Shown here piece after piece: positions 43,158 to 52,647 of a stretch of DNA of 64,000 bases. Position 1 is the first letter of the stretch, and every line of letters begins with the position of its first letter. Made by a program: the position numbers and the translations under genes. The notes beneath the pieces were generated by a model. The model saw only the letters and a program-made list of their open reading frames with translations, had not been told where the DNA came from and did not search any database. Source of the stretch: JAAZBA01 sp964461815 (GTDB lineage: Bacteria > Bacillota > Clostridia > Oscillospirales > QAMX01); the NCBI GenBank assembly GCA_964461815.1, contig CAYWVF010000011.1, positions 11,239 to 75,238 on the forward strand. Direction: 5' to 3'.

Positions 43158-43388
43158 AGTTTGAGTCTCTCACCTCACAAAGCGGTACAAAGTATATTAT
43201 AACCCCTTATATATGATTTGTCAACAAAAAAAAGTATAAAATCATCATTTTTATATTTTCTCAAGTTTGGACATTGTATCAGATTTTCATTTTAGCTTTA
43301 CAGAGGACGTATTCACTCATGCTTTTCCCTGTATCAAGGTTTTTTAGTCGTGTTTTCACATCATCGCTCGGACAGAGCCTTCACACGA

Positions 43389-44411
43389 TCACACATTATA
43401 TCCACATGCCTTGAGCACTACCTTATAAAGCTCAAGCTCGTAATCATAGGATATCGGATTTTCTTTTTCTCCCCGGATCATTTGTGCGAAATTCTCAAGC
43501 ATCGGCGCATATCTGTCGACCGACACACTGATTTTTGTATCACCGTCTGAAAACCAGTCACCCGTTCCGTAAACTATACGCATCTGTGTTTTCTGTGTAG
43601 GTCTGCCGTAAAACTCATCAGCAGTATCCTCAAGCCATTCCAGCGGTCTAATCTCGATCGTGCCCTTGTCACCGCATATAACAAGCTGTCTGCGCATAAA
43701 TCCACCCGGTTCGGCACCACTCGTTTTTGCATATGCCAGTCCGTTTTTATACTTGAATACTGCCATACCCATATCTTCACTGTCAATGCCCTCTGTGCCT
43801 ACATTTATATTGTACGGTATTACCTCTTCCGGAATACCCATGATCTGTACGATCAGGTCGATCAAATGACAGCCGAGGAAGTACATCATGCCGCCCTTGT
43901 ACTGACTAAGCCATTGACGCTTTTTAAATGCCTCTTCGCAGTCCATATGTGCCTCAACAGAGTATATCCTGCCGAGCTTTCCGCTTTTTACTATCTCCAT
44001 AGCTTCATTGATATACGGATTAAAACGATACATGTAGCCTGTGCTGAACGTCAGCTTTTTCTCCTTCAGCACCGAAATAAGCTCTTCAAATTCCTCAAGG
44101 CTCTCGCCGCCCGGCTTATCCATATGTACATGAAGTCCACGCTTTGCAGCCTCAAGCGCATACTTCGACAGATTATGCTCACTTGTTTCGATCGTAACCG
44201 CATCAAGATCGGGATCCTGCCATATCTCATCTATTGTCAGCTTTTTTATTTTATTAAATGTCTTTGCATTATTATCCTCAGCCTCATGTATGCTTTCGGG
44301 ATTGCAATAGCCTACAAGCTCAAATAAATCGCTGCGTACACGAAGTGTATCGGCTGTTAGAGCACCGTGGTCATGCTCGGTACCTATCTGCGCTATTCTT
44401 ATTTTCTTCAT
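43389..44411 (-). CDS. Gfo/Idh/MocA-family oxidoreductase
   Basis: 340 residues from ATG 44411 (AGGGGTGA upstream; a GTG at 44420 is less likely). The N-terminal loop is I-A-Q-I-G-T-E-H-D-H-G-A, unusual in having T-E-H in place of the glycine-rich G-x-G. M-D-K-P-G-G-E-S-L near residue 97-105 is the catalytic Lys-Pro. C-terminal F-L-G-C-H-L-I-D-L and G-C-H are family-like. The stop of a decayed dehydrogenase lies 13 bases upstream, so the gene was once second in an operon. The role may be lost. Confidence 0.9.
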   Translation of the reverse strand: MKKIRIAQIGTEHDHGALTADTLRVRSDLFELVGYCNPESIHEAEDNNAKTFNKIKKLTIDEIWQDPDLDAVTIETSEHNLSKYALEAAKRGLHVHMDKPGGESLEEFEELISVLKEKKLTFSTGYMYRFNPYINEAMEIVKSGKLGRIYSVEAHMDCEEAFKKRQWLSQYKGGMMYFLGCHLIDLIVQIMGIPEEVIPYNINVGTEGIDSEDMGMAVFKYKNGLAYAKTSGAEPGGFMRRQLVICGDKGTIEIRPLEWLEDTADEFYGRPTQKTQMRIVYGTGDWFSDGDTKISVSVDRYAPMLENFAQMIRGEKENPISYDYELELYKVVLKACGYNV

Positions 44412-44423
44412 AATAATCACCCC

Positions 44424-44718
44424 TTACTTTAATAATGACCAATCAAGCTGTACAACGGAGGAAAGTTTTTATCCGATGCCAAGCGTGAATAGACCTCCGC
44501 ACATTCTGTCGTAAATGTGTCTCAAGTATCCTACTTGCAAGATCTATCCTCTTCAATGAGCACAATCTCATCACCGATCTGACATCTCCACAGCTGATAG
44601 TAGATACCATCGTCTTCACATATGCATCATGCTCTCGCAGTTCGCTGAGCTCTGTATCTAAAAGCTCTACCTTATTTACTTCCGTGAAGACTATCTGTTT
44701 TGTTAGTGTATAAATCAT
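44424..44718 (-). pseudogene. Zinc-type alcohol dehydrogenase (MDR), internally deleted
   Basis: The first 44 residues (K-Q-I-V-F-T-E-V-N-K-V-E-L-L-D then V-K-T-M-V-S-T-I-S-C-G) match the N-terminus of zinc-binding dehydrogenases of the sorbitol or glucose type. In another frame, at about 44590-44555, there is Q-I-G-D-E-I-V-L-I, and later frames read A-E-V-Y-S-R-L-A-S-D-K-N-F-P and then V-V-Q-L-D-W-S, the last 25 residues of the same family. About 230 central residues are missing, and at least two frameshifts occur. Confidence 0.75.
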
Positions 44719-44827
44719 TTCTTTCTTGCGGAAATATTTATATAGTCATTATACGCTCTTGACTCACTTAAAGCAATGTGCTAAAGTATCAGAAAATAGC
44801 ACTATTCTACTGTTAGGACCGATTTTT

Positions 44828-45576
44828 TTGAATGAGAAAGCATATGTAACAAAGCTTGACGTAAAAGACCGGATCGGCGGCACCATCATACCGCAGGATA
44901 CATCAGCTTTTCCGAGCCGTATATCGGATATCTCATACGAGGCAAGGGCGAGCTGCTGTATAAAGGCAATACATATATTGCAAGCGAGGGTAATCTTATA
45001 TATTTCGCAGCTGGCACTAAATACTACTCAGTATGGCACGGAGGCCCCGATATCTCCTTTTATTCCATAGGCTTTGATTTTTCAAGTCGCTCGGCTTTTC
45101 AAAATTATCGTTTTCAGATGATAAAAAATCATCCGCAGGAGCTTCTTGACAAAGTATATGATTCGTTCGAAGAAAAGCCGATGGAAGCTATGGGATATTT
45201 TTATATGCTTTTGTCCGATCTATACGGGAAGCTACAGATAACAGAGGAAAAAGCATGTCATACGTCTGTTGCCCCTGCTATTGAATATATTGAAAACAAC
45301 TATTTTTCAGACATAGCTATAAGCAGATTATCCGAAATGTGTCATCTGAGTGAATCACGCTTTTATGCGTTATTTCGTGAAGCAACCAACATCAGTCCCA
45401 TAAACTTCAAGCATAATATAATGATACAGCATTCCATTGAGCTGCTTAGCAACACAAGCATGAGCATTGAAGAGATCAGTCGTGAGATCGGCTTCTCATC
45501 ATCGAATTATTTCAGAAAAATATTTCAGAAGGTCACGAAAATAACGCCGAAGCAGGCACGTGTAAAAATCAAATAA
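44828..45576 (+). pseudogene. AraC-family regulator with a frameshift
   Basis: From a TTG at 44828 the frame reads N-E-K-A-Y-V-T-K-L-D-V-K-D-R-I-G-G. Near 44870-44890 the coding frame changes, and the new frame reads A-G-Y-I-S-F-S-E-P-Y-I-G-Y-L-I-R-G-K-G-E-L-L-Y, a cupin sensor region, through to the stop at 45576. The AraC helix-turn-helix domain (L-S-E-M-C-H-L-S-E-S-R-F-Y-A-L-F, I-S-R-E-I-G-F-S-S-S-N-Y-F) is intact from about 45300. A single base error in assembly is the alternative. It is divergent from the decayed dehydrogenase. Confidence 0.7.
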
Positions 45577-45776
45577 GAGTGCAAGCTTATATCGGCTCCC
45601 TCCGGAAATGAAAAGCACCTGTAAACGAATCATCAGCCTTTTGTTACGTAATTTGGTTTTATGTAACGTTTTATCAACATTATCCGTGTAAGTAAATTTG
45701 ATATCCCGAAAAAATTTGTTTTGATACGGCTTACAACAAGTTACATTTTATTCATTTTTGTTAAGAATCTTTATGG

Positions 45777-45782
45777 TATAAT
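45777..45782 (+). promoter_or_regulatory. Likely -10 box of the ATP synthase operon
   Basis: TATAAT about 47 bases before the atpI start. No good -35 was found at a proper distance. Confidence 0.5.
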
Positions 45783-45828
45783 ATATTCGTACCATACTCG
45801 ATAAAATTTGCGAAAGGTAATGGTGTTC

Positions 45829-46221
45829 ATGAAAAAAATCGATCAGACAGTTATGCGTGAGACTCTGTACATCTCTGTAATTACAATTATACTCAGCATT
45901 CTCATGCAATCTATCTTTCTTGTCGCCGGGCAGTGGAATTATACTGTGCTCCTGGGTAATCTTCTTGGGATCATAGCCGCTGTAGGCAATTTCTTTCTTA
46001 TGGGACTTACGGTACAGACGGCACTCGGTAAAGAGGACAAGGCTGCAAGGAGTCATATGAAATTATCCCAAAGACTTCGTATGCTCATGCTTTTCGCTGC
46101 GGCGATCATCGGCTACCTTGTACCTGTATTCGATATTATAGCTGTTATAATACCCTTCATTTTCCCTCGTATCGCCGTTTCGCTACGACCGCTTTTTATG
46201 AAAAATGATGATAAGGAGTGA
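45829..46221 (+). CDS. atpI: ATP synthase subunit I-like protein
   Basis: 130 residues from ATG 45829; GTG 45823 is an alternative closer to AAAGG. Four hydrophobic segments (about 15-32, 37-60, 82-100, 102-117). Low similarity in general, but the size, the topology and the position at the front of the operon fit AtpI, which helps c-ring assembly and ion access. The stop overlaps the atpB ribosome site. Confidence 0.8.
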   Translation: MKKIDQTVMRETLYISVITIILSILMQSIFLVAGQWNYTVLLGNLLGIIAAVGNFFLMGLTVQTALGKEDKAARSHMKLSQRLRMLMLFAAAIIGYLVPVFDIIAVIIPFIFPRIAVSLRPLFMKNDDKE

Positions 46222-46226
46222 AAAGC

Positions 46227-47117
46227 TTGACTAAAACCAAACGTTTTAAAATGCTTGACGCATTTTACATAGCAATGATGATCATTCCTCTGCTTTTTGC
46301 GATCGTGCTTCAAGTTCTCACCGACCCGCCCTCCGAAGGTATCTCTATCGCCGGAGCAAAGATATTCTTCACGATCCCGATGCCCTTGCAGGAGCTACCG
46401 ATAACCGAGTCTCAGATAAACTCGGCAGTGGTGTTGGTGATAATCTTCTTTTTCTGTCTTTATATGACTCACGGTCTCAGTGAGCACGCAGTATTAAAAA
46501 GGCAGCATCTCGCCGAGATCATAGTTGAAAAGGTGGACAGCCTTGTGATGGAAAATATGGGCGAATATTTTAAAGGCTACTCACCCTTTATAATCGCAAT
46601 CCTTGCATTATCCGCTTTTTCGAGTCTGCTTTCGCTTTTCGGACTCTTTCCACCGACATCCGATCTCAATGTTGTCGGCGGTTGGGCTGTACTTGTGTTT
46701 ATACTTATCACTCACTACAAGCTTAAATGCGGCCCTGCTTACTATTTCAAGGGCTTTCTGTCGCCGGTGGCAATTCTTGCACCTATCAACGTGATAAGCG
46801 AATTTGCAACGCCTGTATCTATGGCATTTCGTCATTACGGCAATGTTTTGTCAGGCTCAGTCGTATCCGTTCTCGTCGGTGCTGCGCTTGCTGGGCTTTC
46901 ATCCACAGTGCTCGGTGCTCTGCCCGGTATTCTCGGAGAATTTCCGTTATTTCAGATCGGTATTCCGGCTGTACTTTCAGTATACTTCGACGTTTTCAGC
47001 GGATGCTTGCAGGCATTTATCTTTGCAATGCTCACCATGCTGAATGTCTCGGGCGCATTCCCTGCGGAGGATTATGAATTAAGAAAGCAGAAAAAGCTTT
47101 CTAAGAATAACAAATAA
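46227..47117 (+). CDS. atpB: ATP synthase F0 subunit a
   Basis: 296 residues from TTG 46227 (AAGGAG 8 bases upstream). A GTG at 46218 lies in the ribosome site, so TTG is preferred. The essential Arg is in F-R-H-Y-G-N near the third-last helix. N-V-I-S-E-F-A-T-P-V-S precedes it. Forms the ion half-channels against the c-ring. Ribosomal start is rare but seen three times in this operon. Confidence 0.95.
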   Translation: MTKTKRFKMLDAFYIAMMIIPLLFAIVLQVLTDPPSEGISIAGAKIFFTIPMPLQELPITESQINSAVVLVIIFFFCLYMTHGLSEHAVLKRQHLAEIIVEKVDSLVMENMGEYFKGYSPFIIAILALSAFSSLLSLFGLFPPTSDLNVVGGWAVLVFILITHYKLKCGPAYYFKGFLSPVAILAPINVISEFATPVSMAFRHYGNVLSGSVVSVLVGAALAGLSSTVLGALPGILGEFPLFQIGIPAVLSVYFDVFSGCLQAFIFAMLTMLNVSGAFPAEDYELRKQKKLSKNNK

Positions 47118-47140
47118 TTTAGATTTTGGAGGAAAACAGA

Positions 47141-47428
47141 ATGGAACTCGCAATTGGTATTATTTTAGGCTGCTGCGCTCTCGGCGCAGGCATCGCAATG
47201 ATCGCAGGTATCGGCCCCGGTATCGGTGAAGGTGAAGCTGTTGCTAAGGCATGTGAAGCTATCGGAAGACAGCCGGAGAGCAAAAGTGCTGTCACAACAA
47301 CGATGATCATGGGCTGTGCTATCGCAGAAACAACAGGTCTTTATGCTCTCGTTATCGCCATCCTGCTTATATTCGTTGCCCCCAACACTATGGTAAACGT
47401 CCTTGTTAATGCAATCAAAGCCCTTTAA
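47141..47428 (+). CDS. atpE: ATP synthase F0 subunit c, two-carboxylate type
   Basis: 95 residues from ATG 47141 (GGAGG upstream). Two helices with A-G-I-G-P-G-I-G-E30-G-E and G-R-Q-P-E in the loop, then I-A-E63-T64-T-G-L-Y. E63 is the conserved ion carboxylate and T64 the partner of sodium type rings (E-S/T). At the site of the Gln of Na+-rings there is E30, as in the Fusobacterium nucleatum two-carboxylate ring. So sodium coupling is likely. Confidence 0.96.
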   Translation: MELAIGIILGCCALGAGIAMIAGIGPGIGEGEAVAKACEAIGRQPESKSAVTTTMIMGCAIAETTGLYALVIAILLIFVAPNTMVNVLVNAIKAL

Positions 47429-47461
47429 GGTTTATGCATTAAATTACAAGGAGTAAGCAAT

Positions 47462-47977
47462 ATGCAGTCATTAGATATTATTTCCGTTAATCTTTGGCAG
47501 GTACTTATATCGCTTATAAATCTCACTCTGCTGTTTCTTATTATAAAGAAGTTTCTCTATAAACCGGTCAAGAAAATGCTTGAAGCACGGCAGAGCACAG
47601 TAGATGGCGTGTATCGTACCGCAGATGAAGCCAAAGAAAAAGCCTTATCAGATAAAAAGGCTTATGAAGAAAAGCTGCAAGGTGCAAAAGCAGAGGCAGA
47701 CAGAGTTATCAAATCTGCCGTCGATACCGCAAGTGAGCGTGAAAAGGAGATACTGGCTCAGGCGAAGGAAAAGGCAGACGGCATAGTTCGTCAGGCGAAG
47801 TCCGATGCAGAGCTTGAGCATAAGAGATCCGAGGACAGCATTAAGAAAGAGATCGTCGAGGTCTCCTCAATGCTTACCGAAAAAATGCTCCGTCGTGAGG
47901 TATCGGCAGAGGATCACAAGCAGCTTATCGACTCTTTTATCGAAAGCATAGGTGATGACGATGATGCGGACAGATAA
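47462..47977 (+). CDS. atpF: ATP synthase F0 subunit b
   Basis: 171 residues. One N-terminal membrane helix (about 11-29) then a long charged coiled coil rich in Ala, Lys and Glu (about 45-150). Serves as peripheral stalk. Its 3-prime end overlaps the atpH start by about 14 bases, giving coupled translation. Confidence 0.95.
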   Translation: MQSLDIISVNLWQVLISLINLTLLFLIIKKFLYKPVKKMLEARQSTVDGVYRTADEAKEKALSDKKAYEEKLQGAKAEADRVIKSAVDTASEREKEILAQAKEKADGIVRQAKSDAELEHKRSEDSIKKEIVEVSSMLTEKMLRREVSAEDHKQLIDSFIESIGDDDDADR

Positions 47978-48485
47978 AGAGTACGCCGAGGCTCTGTTTA
48001 TGCTTGCAGCGGAAGAAAATAAAACAGATGAATATTTCAACCAGCTCAACACCTTAAAGGAGCTTATTTCCGAGGAATATATCGAATTTCTCTCATCTCC
48101 TGCCGTTCCGCTCTGCGAAAGGCTACAGGCTATCGATGAAGCATTCGGCGACAGCCTGTCCGAATATATAGTTTCCTGTCTTAAGCTTCTTTGCGAGAAC
48201 GGACGCATCCGCATTTTAAACGGCTTCATTGATGAATACAATAATCTGTCAATGGCTATGTCAAACAAAGTCTCTGCAAATATCTATTCTGCCATAGAAT
48301 TAAGTGAAAGTCAGAAAAAGGCTGTCTGCGCTAAGCTTGAAAAGCTCGCCGGTAAAACCATTGAACCGTTTTACATTATTGATGAAGGACTGATCGGCGG
48401 CTTAAAGATCGAGCTCGAGGGCAAAACATATGACGGCAGCGTTCGGCATCATCTGAATGAAGTAAAGGATGTGATTATCGGATGA
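47964..48485 (+). CDS. atpH: ATP synthase F1 subunit delta
   Basis: About 173 residues from ATG 47964 (earlier ATG/GTG codons at 47952 and 47955 lie in the AGGTGATG site). Y-A-E-A-L-F near the start and D-E-G-L-I-G-G-L-K-I-E near the end, with V-R-H-H-L close to the C-terminus. Connects the stalk to the F1 head. Its stop overlaps the atpA start by 4 bases. Confidence 0.94.
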   Translation: MRTDKEYAEALFMLAAEENKTDEYFNQLNTLKELISEEYIEFLSSPAVPLCERLQAIDEAFGDSLSEYIVSCLKLLCENGRIRILNGFIDEYNNLSMAMSNKVSANIYSAIELSESQKKAVCAKLEKLAGKTIEPFYIIDEGLIGGLKIELEGKTYDGSVRHHLNEVKDVIIG

Positions 48486-49972
48486 ACAAACCTGAAGAGA
48501 TCAGTAATATAATAAAAAATCAAATAAAAAACTACAACGCAAGAGTTGAAATGACCGAAACAGGCAAGGTCATACTTGTCGGCGACGGCATTGCACGTGT
48601 TTACGGTCTCAGAAATTGTATGGCAAACGAGCTTCTTGAATTTGAGGGCGGAAGCTTCGGCGTTGCTCAGAATCTCGAGGATGAAACTGTTTCCGTTGCT
48701 ATTCTCTCAGACAAAAACGATATTCGCGAGGGTACAACAGTTCACAGAACAGGCAGAGTCGTATCTGTTCCTGTGGGAGAAAAGCTACTCGGGCGTGTTG
48801 TAAATGCTCTCGGTGAGCCTATCGACGGCAAAGGACCTATCGAGTACAGCGGAACTCGTCCTATCGAATCGGATGCTCCCGGTATAATAGAAAGAGAGAG
48901 CGTCAGTGTGCCACTGCAAACAGGCATCAAGGCTATTGACAGCATGATACCGATCGGTCGAGGTCAGCGTGAGCTTATAATCGGTGATCGTCAGACAGGT
49001 AAAACAGAGATCGCGATCGATACGATAATGAATCAGAAAAACACAGGCGTTATATGCATTTATGTCGCTATAGGTCAGAAAAGCACCTCCGTTGCTCAGC
49101 TTGCCGGTGAGCTTCTCCGTGCAAACGCTATGGAATACACTATCATAGTTTCCGCAGGTGCTTCCGAAAGCGCACCGCTGCAATATATCGCACCATACAG
49201 CGGCTGTGCTATGGCTGAATACTTCCGTGAGCAGGGCAAGGATGTATTGATCATTTATGACGATCTGAGCAAGCACGCCGTAGCATATCGTGCATTGTCA
49301 CTGCTTATACGCCGTCCTCCGGGACGTGAAGCCTATCCGGGTGACGTCTTCTATCTCCATTCTCGTCTGCTTGAGCGTGCCGCCTGCGTATCAAAGGAAT
49401 ACGGTGGAGGTTCGATCACTGCACTGCCTATTATCGAGACACAGGCAGGCGACGTTTCGGCATATATACCTACAAATGTTATATCGATAACAGACGGTCA
49501 GATCTTCCTTGAGACGGAGCTTTTCCATTCGGGCATCATGCCGGCTATCAACCCCGGTATTTCCGTAAGCCGTGTCGGTGGTTCAGCTCAGCTCAAGGCA
49601 ATGAAAAAGGTTTCCGGTGAGTTAAAGCTTCTCTACTCTCAGTATCGTGAGCTTCAATCCTTTGCTCAGTTCGGAAGTGACCTGGATGCAGATACCAAGG
49701 CTCGTCTGGCACTCGGCGAAAGGATCGTCGAGATTCTGAAGCAGGGCAAGAATACACCTGTTCGTGTAGGCTGCCAGGTAGCTATCGTTTATGCGGCTAT
49801 CAAGGGCTATCTTGATAAGGTAGCTGTAGCTGATGTCCATGAATATGAGTCAAGGCTCTTTGCAAAGCTTGAAAACCAGTATGGAAAATGGCTTGGACGT
49901 ATTGAAGCAGGTTCATGGGAGCAATCGGATGAGGACGAACTGAGATCTATACTGTCGGAAATGCAGGTGTAA
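48482..49972 (+). CDS. atpA: ATP synthase F1 subunit alpha
   Basis: 496 residues. Walker A G-D-R-Q-T-G-K-T near residue 170, the S-R-V-G-G-S-A-Q motif near 365 with the arginine finger region. G-R-G-Q-R-E-L-I-I-G before Walker A. Non-catalytic nucleotide-binding subunit. The beginning overlaps atpH. Confidence 0.98.
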   Translation: MNKPEEISNIIKNQIKNYNARVEMTETGKVILVGDGIARVYGLRNCMANELLEFEGGSFGVAQNLEDETVSVAILSDKNDIREGTTVHRTGRVVSVPVGEKLLGRVVNALGEPIDGKGPIEYSGTRPIESDAPGIIERESVSVPLQTGIKAIDSMIPIGRGQRELIIGDRQTGKTEIAIDTIMNQKNTGVICIYVAIGQKSTSVAQLAGELLRANAMEYTIIVSAGASESAPLQYIAPYSGCAMAEYFREQGKDVLIIYDDLSKHAVAYRALSLLIRRPPGREAYPGDVFYLHSRLLERAACVSKEYGGGSITALPIIETQAGDVSAYIPTNVISITDGQIFLETELFHSGIMPAINPGISVSRVGGSAQLKAMKKVSGELKLLYSQYRELQSFAQFGSDLDADTKARLALGERIVEILKQGKNTPVRVGCQVAIVYAAIKGYLDKVAVADVHEYESRLFAKLENQYGKWLGRIEAGSWEQSDEDELRSILSEMQV

Positions 49973-49978
49973 CAGCCT

Positions 49979-50794
49979 ATGTCAGAAAATACTAAAGCGT
50001 TACGCAGTCGAATAAAAAGCGTTACATCGACATTGCAGCTTACTAAAGCTATGGGACTTGTCGCATCATCGAAAATGCGACGTGCGAACGATGCAATGCT
50101 TAAAGGACTTGACTATGCCGCAGCTCTCGATAAGGCTATAGAGCTTCTTACAGCAGACAGAGACTGTCTTAAAAGTCCGTATATGCTTGAACGTGACACC
50201 GCTCGTGCAAGGATCATAGTCATTGCAGGTGACAGAGGGCTTGCAGGCGGCTATAATGCCAATGTATTTAGACTTGCCGCCGACATTGCAGCCGAATACC
50301 CGGAGGCTGAATTTATTCCCATAGGTAAACGTGCATGTGAACGATACGGTAAGCCCATCATTTCATCAGAGCATTTTTCATTCGAGGATGCATCCGAGCT
50401 TGCAAGCACACTTTGCGTTGATTTCGCAGAGGGCAGATTTGATAAGCTTGGCATAATCTCCACTGAATATATATCCATCATGTCACAGGAGGCTAATATC
50501 AAATGGATATTGCCTTTAAAAAAGAGTGACAAGAAGAATACCACAGGCATAATATTCGAGCCGGATCAGCTCACGGTACTAAACAATGTAGCACATGAGT
50601 ATGTATCGGGAATGATCACGGTGAGCGTTCGTGAGAGCTTCGCCTGTGAGGTTGCAGCAAGACGTATGGCTATGGATTCCGCAGGCAAGAATGCAAAGGA
50701 AATGATCGACAGTCTTCAGCTTGAGTATAACAGAGCGAGACAGGGAGCGATCACCCAGGAGATCACGGAAATTGTGGCAGGCAGCGGTAATTGA
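49979..50794 (+). CDS. atpG: ATP synthase F1 subunit gamma
   Basis: 271 residues. It starts S-R-I-K-S-V-T-S-T-L-Q-L-T-K-A-M and ends N-R-A-R-Q-G-A-I-T-Q-E-I-T-E-I-V, both universal in gamma. G-D-R-G-L-A-G-G-Y-N near residue 83. It is the rotating shaft. Six bases after atpA. Confidence 0.98.
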   Translation: MSENTKALRSRIKSVTSTLQLTKAMGLVASSKMRRANDAMLKGLDYAAALDKAIELLTADRDCLKSPYMLERDTARARIIVIAGDRGLAGGYNANVFRLAADIAAEYPEAEFIPIGKRACERYGKPIISSEHFSFEDASELASTLCVDFAEGRFDKLGIISTEYISIMSQEANIKWILPLKKSDKKNTTGIIFEPDQLTVLNNVAHEYVSGMITVSVRESFACEVAARRMAMDSAGKNAKEMIDSLQLEYNRARQGAITQEITEIVAGSGN

Positions 50795-50809
50795 TAAGAG
50801 GTGATACAT

Positions 50810-52204
50810 TTGAGTAATTTACATATAGGAAAAGTAACTCAGGTCATGGGACCTGTCGTTGACGTTCGCTTTAACGAGGGTGAATTGCCGACGATCTATA
50901 ATGCTCTGACGATCCCCATAGGTGACAGAGTTTTAACAGTTGAGGTCGCACAGCACATCGGTGATAATACCGCAAGATGTATTTCCATGGCGTCTACCGA
51001 CGGACTCCAACGGGGAGTATCTGCAACGGATACCGGCTCGCCTATCAGTGTCCCGGTCGGCAGAGAGACGCTCGGTCGTATATTCAATGTATTGGGCGAC
51101 GCAGTTGATAACGGAGAAGCTCCCAAAACGAGTGAGAGATGGAGCATACACCGCAGTGCGCCGGACTACGACGAATTGGCTACGAGTGCCGAGATATTCG
51201 AAACAGGTATCAAGGTCATTGACTTGATATGCCCCTACTCAAAGGGCGGTAAGATAGGTCTTTTCGGCGGTGCAGGCGTTGGTAAGACCGTCCTCATAAT
51301 GGAGCTTATCAACAACATTGCGAAGCAGCACGGTGGTATATCGGTATTCACAGGTGTCGGTGAGCGTACACGTGAGGGTAACGATCTTTATAATGAAATG
51401 AAGCAATCGGGTGTGCTCAAGAATACAGCTCTCGTTTACGGACAGATGAATGAACCTCCCGGAGCACGTATGCGTGTAGGTCTTTCGGGACTTACAATGG
51501 CTGAGTATTTTCGTGATACCGAGGGTCAGGATGTTCTGCTGTTTATAGACAATATTTTCCGTTTCACCCAGGCAGGCAGTGAGGTCTCCGCTCTGCTTGG
51601 ACGTATGCCGTCTGCCGTAGGCTACCAGCCTACGCTCGCTACGGAAATGGGTGCTCTTCAGGAGCGTATCACATCCACAAAGAACGGCTCTATCACATCT
51701 ATCCAGGCAGTCTATGTTCCTGCGGATGACTTGACAGACCCGGCTCCGGCTACGACCTTTGCACATCTTGATGCAACGACGGTTCTTGCAAGAAATATCG
51801 CATCGATGGGTATATATCCTGCCGTAGATCCGCTTGAGTCCTCCAGCCGTATCCTCTCACCCGAGGTCGTAGGTAAAGAACACTACGAGGTAGCAAAAGA
51901 GGTACAGCGTATACTGCAAAGATACAACGAGCTTATGGATATCATCGCTATCATGGGTATGGATGAGCTCTCCGATGATGACAAGCTGCTCGTTCAGCGA
52001 GCCAGAAAGATCCAGAGATTCCTCTCTCAGCCCTTTGACGTATCGGAGAAATTCACAGGCTTTCCCGGCAAATATGTTCCTATTTCCGAGACGATCCGTG
52101 GTTTTAAAGAGATCATTGAGGGAAAACACGATGATCTTCCCGAATCAGCATTCCTTTTCGTCGGTACTATCGACGAAGCGGTCGAGAAAGCTAAGAAGGT
52201 TTGA
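50810..52204 (+). CDS. atpD: ATP synthase F1 subunit beta
   Basis: 464 residues from TTG 50810 (GAGGTG 6 bases upstream; the earlier GTG at 50801 is inside that site). Walker A G-G-A-G-V-G-K-T near residue 151, G-E-R-T-R-E-G, then Y-Q-P-T-L-A-T-E-M-G. The catalytic subunit. The C-terminal part includes L-S-Q-P-F-D-V-S-E. Confidence 0.98.
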   Translation: MSNLHIGKVTQVMGPVVDVRFNEGELPTIYNALTIPIGDRVLTVEVAQHIGDNTARCISMASTDGLQRGVSATDTGSPISVPVGRETLGRIFNVLGDAVDNGEAPKTSERWSIHRSAPDYDELATSAEIFETGIKVIDLICPYSKGGKIGLFGGAGVGKTVLIMELINNIAKQHGGISVFTGVGERTREGNDLYNEMKQSGVLKNTALVYGQMNEPPGARMRVGLSGLTMAEYFRDTEGQDVLLFIDNIFRFTQAGSEVSALLGRMPSAVGYQPTLATEMGALQERITSTKNGSITSIQAVYVPADDLTDPAPATTFAHLDATTVLARNIASMGIYPAVDPLESSSRILSPEVVGKEHYEVAKEVQRILQRYNELMDIIAIMGMDELSDDDKLLVQRARKIQRFLSQPFDVSEKFTGFPGKYVPISETIRGFKEIIEGKHDDLPESAFLFVGTIDEAVEKAKKV

Positions 52205-52206
52205 AC

Positions 52207-52470
52207 ATGAAATCTTTTGATCTTACAGTTTCCTCACCTGACGGAAACAAATATGATGGAAAATGCGTTAAATTTGACGTGCGTGGCGTTGAGGGCGACC
52301 TTGCTGTAATGGCAGGTCATGTCGGCTTTGTAACATCCGTGGTAAAATGTACCTGTACCGTATGGGTCGATGAAGACACTAAGAAAACCGCATCTACCGA
52401 CGGCGGGCTTCTTACTGTCAACTCCGATTCTGTGACATTTCTTTCAGGATCATTCAAATTTGACGAATAA
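52207..52470 (+). CDS. atpC: ATP synthase F1 subunit epsilon, short form
   Basis: 87 residues from ATG 52207. Only the N-terminal beta-sandwich is present (F-D-V-R-G-V-E-G-D-L-A-V-M-A-G-H near 25-40). Typical epsilon has 130-140 residues, with a C-terminal helical pair that inhibits ATP hydrolysis. The frame ends in F-K-F-D-E with a stop, then a strong terminator, so this is a natural short form rather than a nonsense mutation near the end. The ring may be free of epsilon inhibition. Confidence 0.9.
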   Translation: MKSFDLTVSSPDGNKYDGKCVKFDVRGVEGDLAVMAGHVGFVTSVVKCTCTVWVDEDTKKTASTDGGLLTVNSDSVTFLSGSFKFDE

Positions 52471-52488
52471 AACAGCTATTTATATGCA

Positions 52489-52525
52489 TAAAAGCGGTGA
52501 ATTTTTACATTCACCGCTTTTTTAT
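52489..52525 (+). terminator. Terminator of the ATP synthase operon
   Basis: AAAGCGGTGAAT pairs with ATTCACCGCTTT around a short loop, followed by a T run. Confidence 0.92.
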
Positions 52526-52647
52526 TGAACACTATTTTTCGGAGCGTCCTGTAATACATCGGAGCTTTAGCAGCTTCGAAATGCTCCTTGCATACTGATC
52601 TTAGTAAGTCTTAAGATAGAATATCCGCTGACCATGGCTAACTTCGA

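Noticed and set aside
43275..43345. Short leftward frame (about 22 codons) between DUF177 and the Gfo/Idh gene
   Set aside because: Reads somewhat like protein (D-T-G-K-S-M-S-E-Y) but has no start or ribosome site and no match I know. Too little to call.
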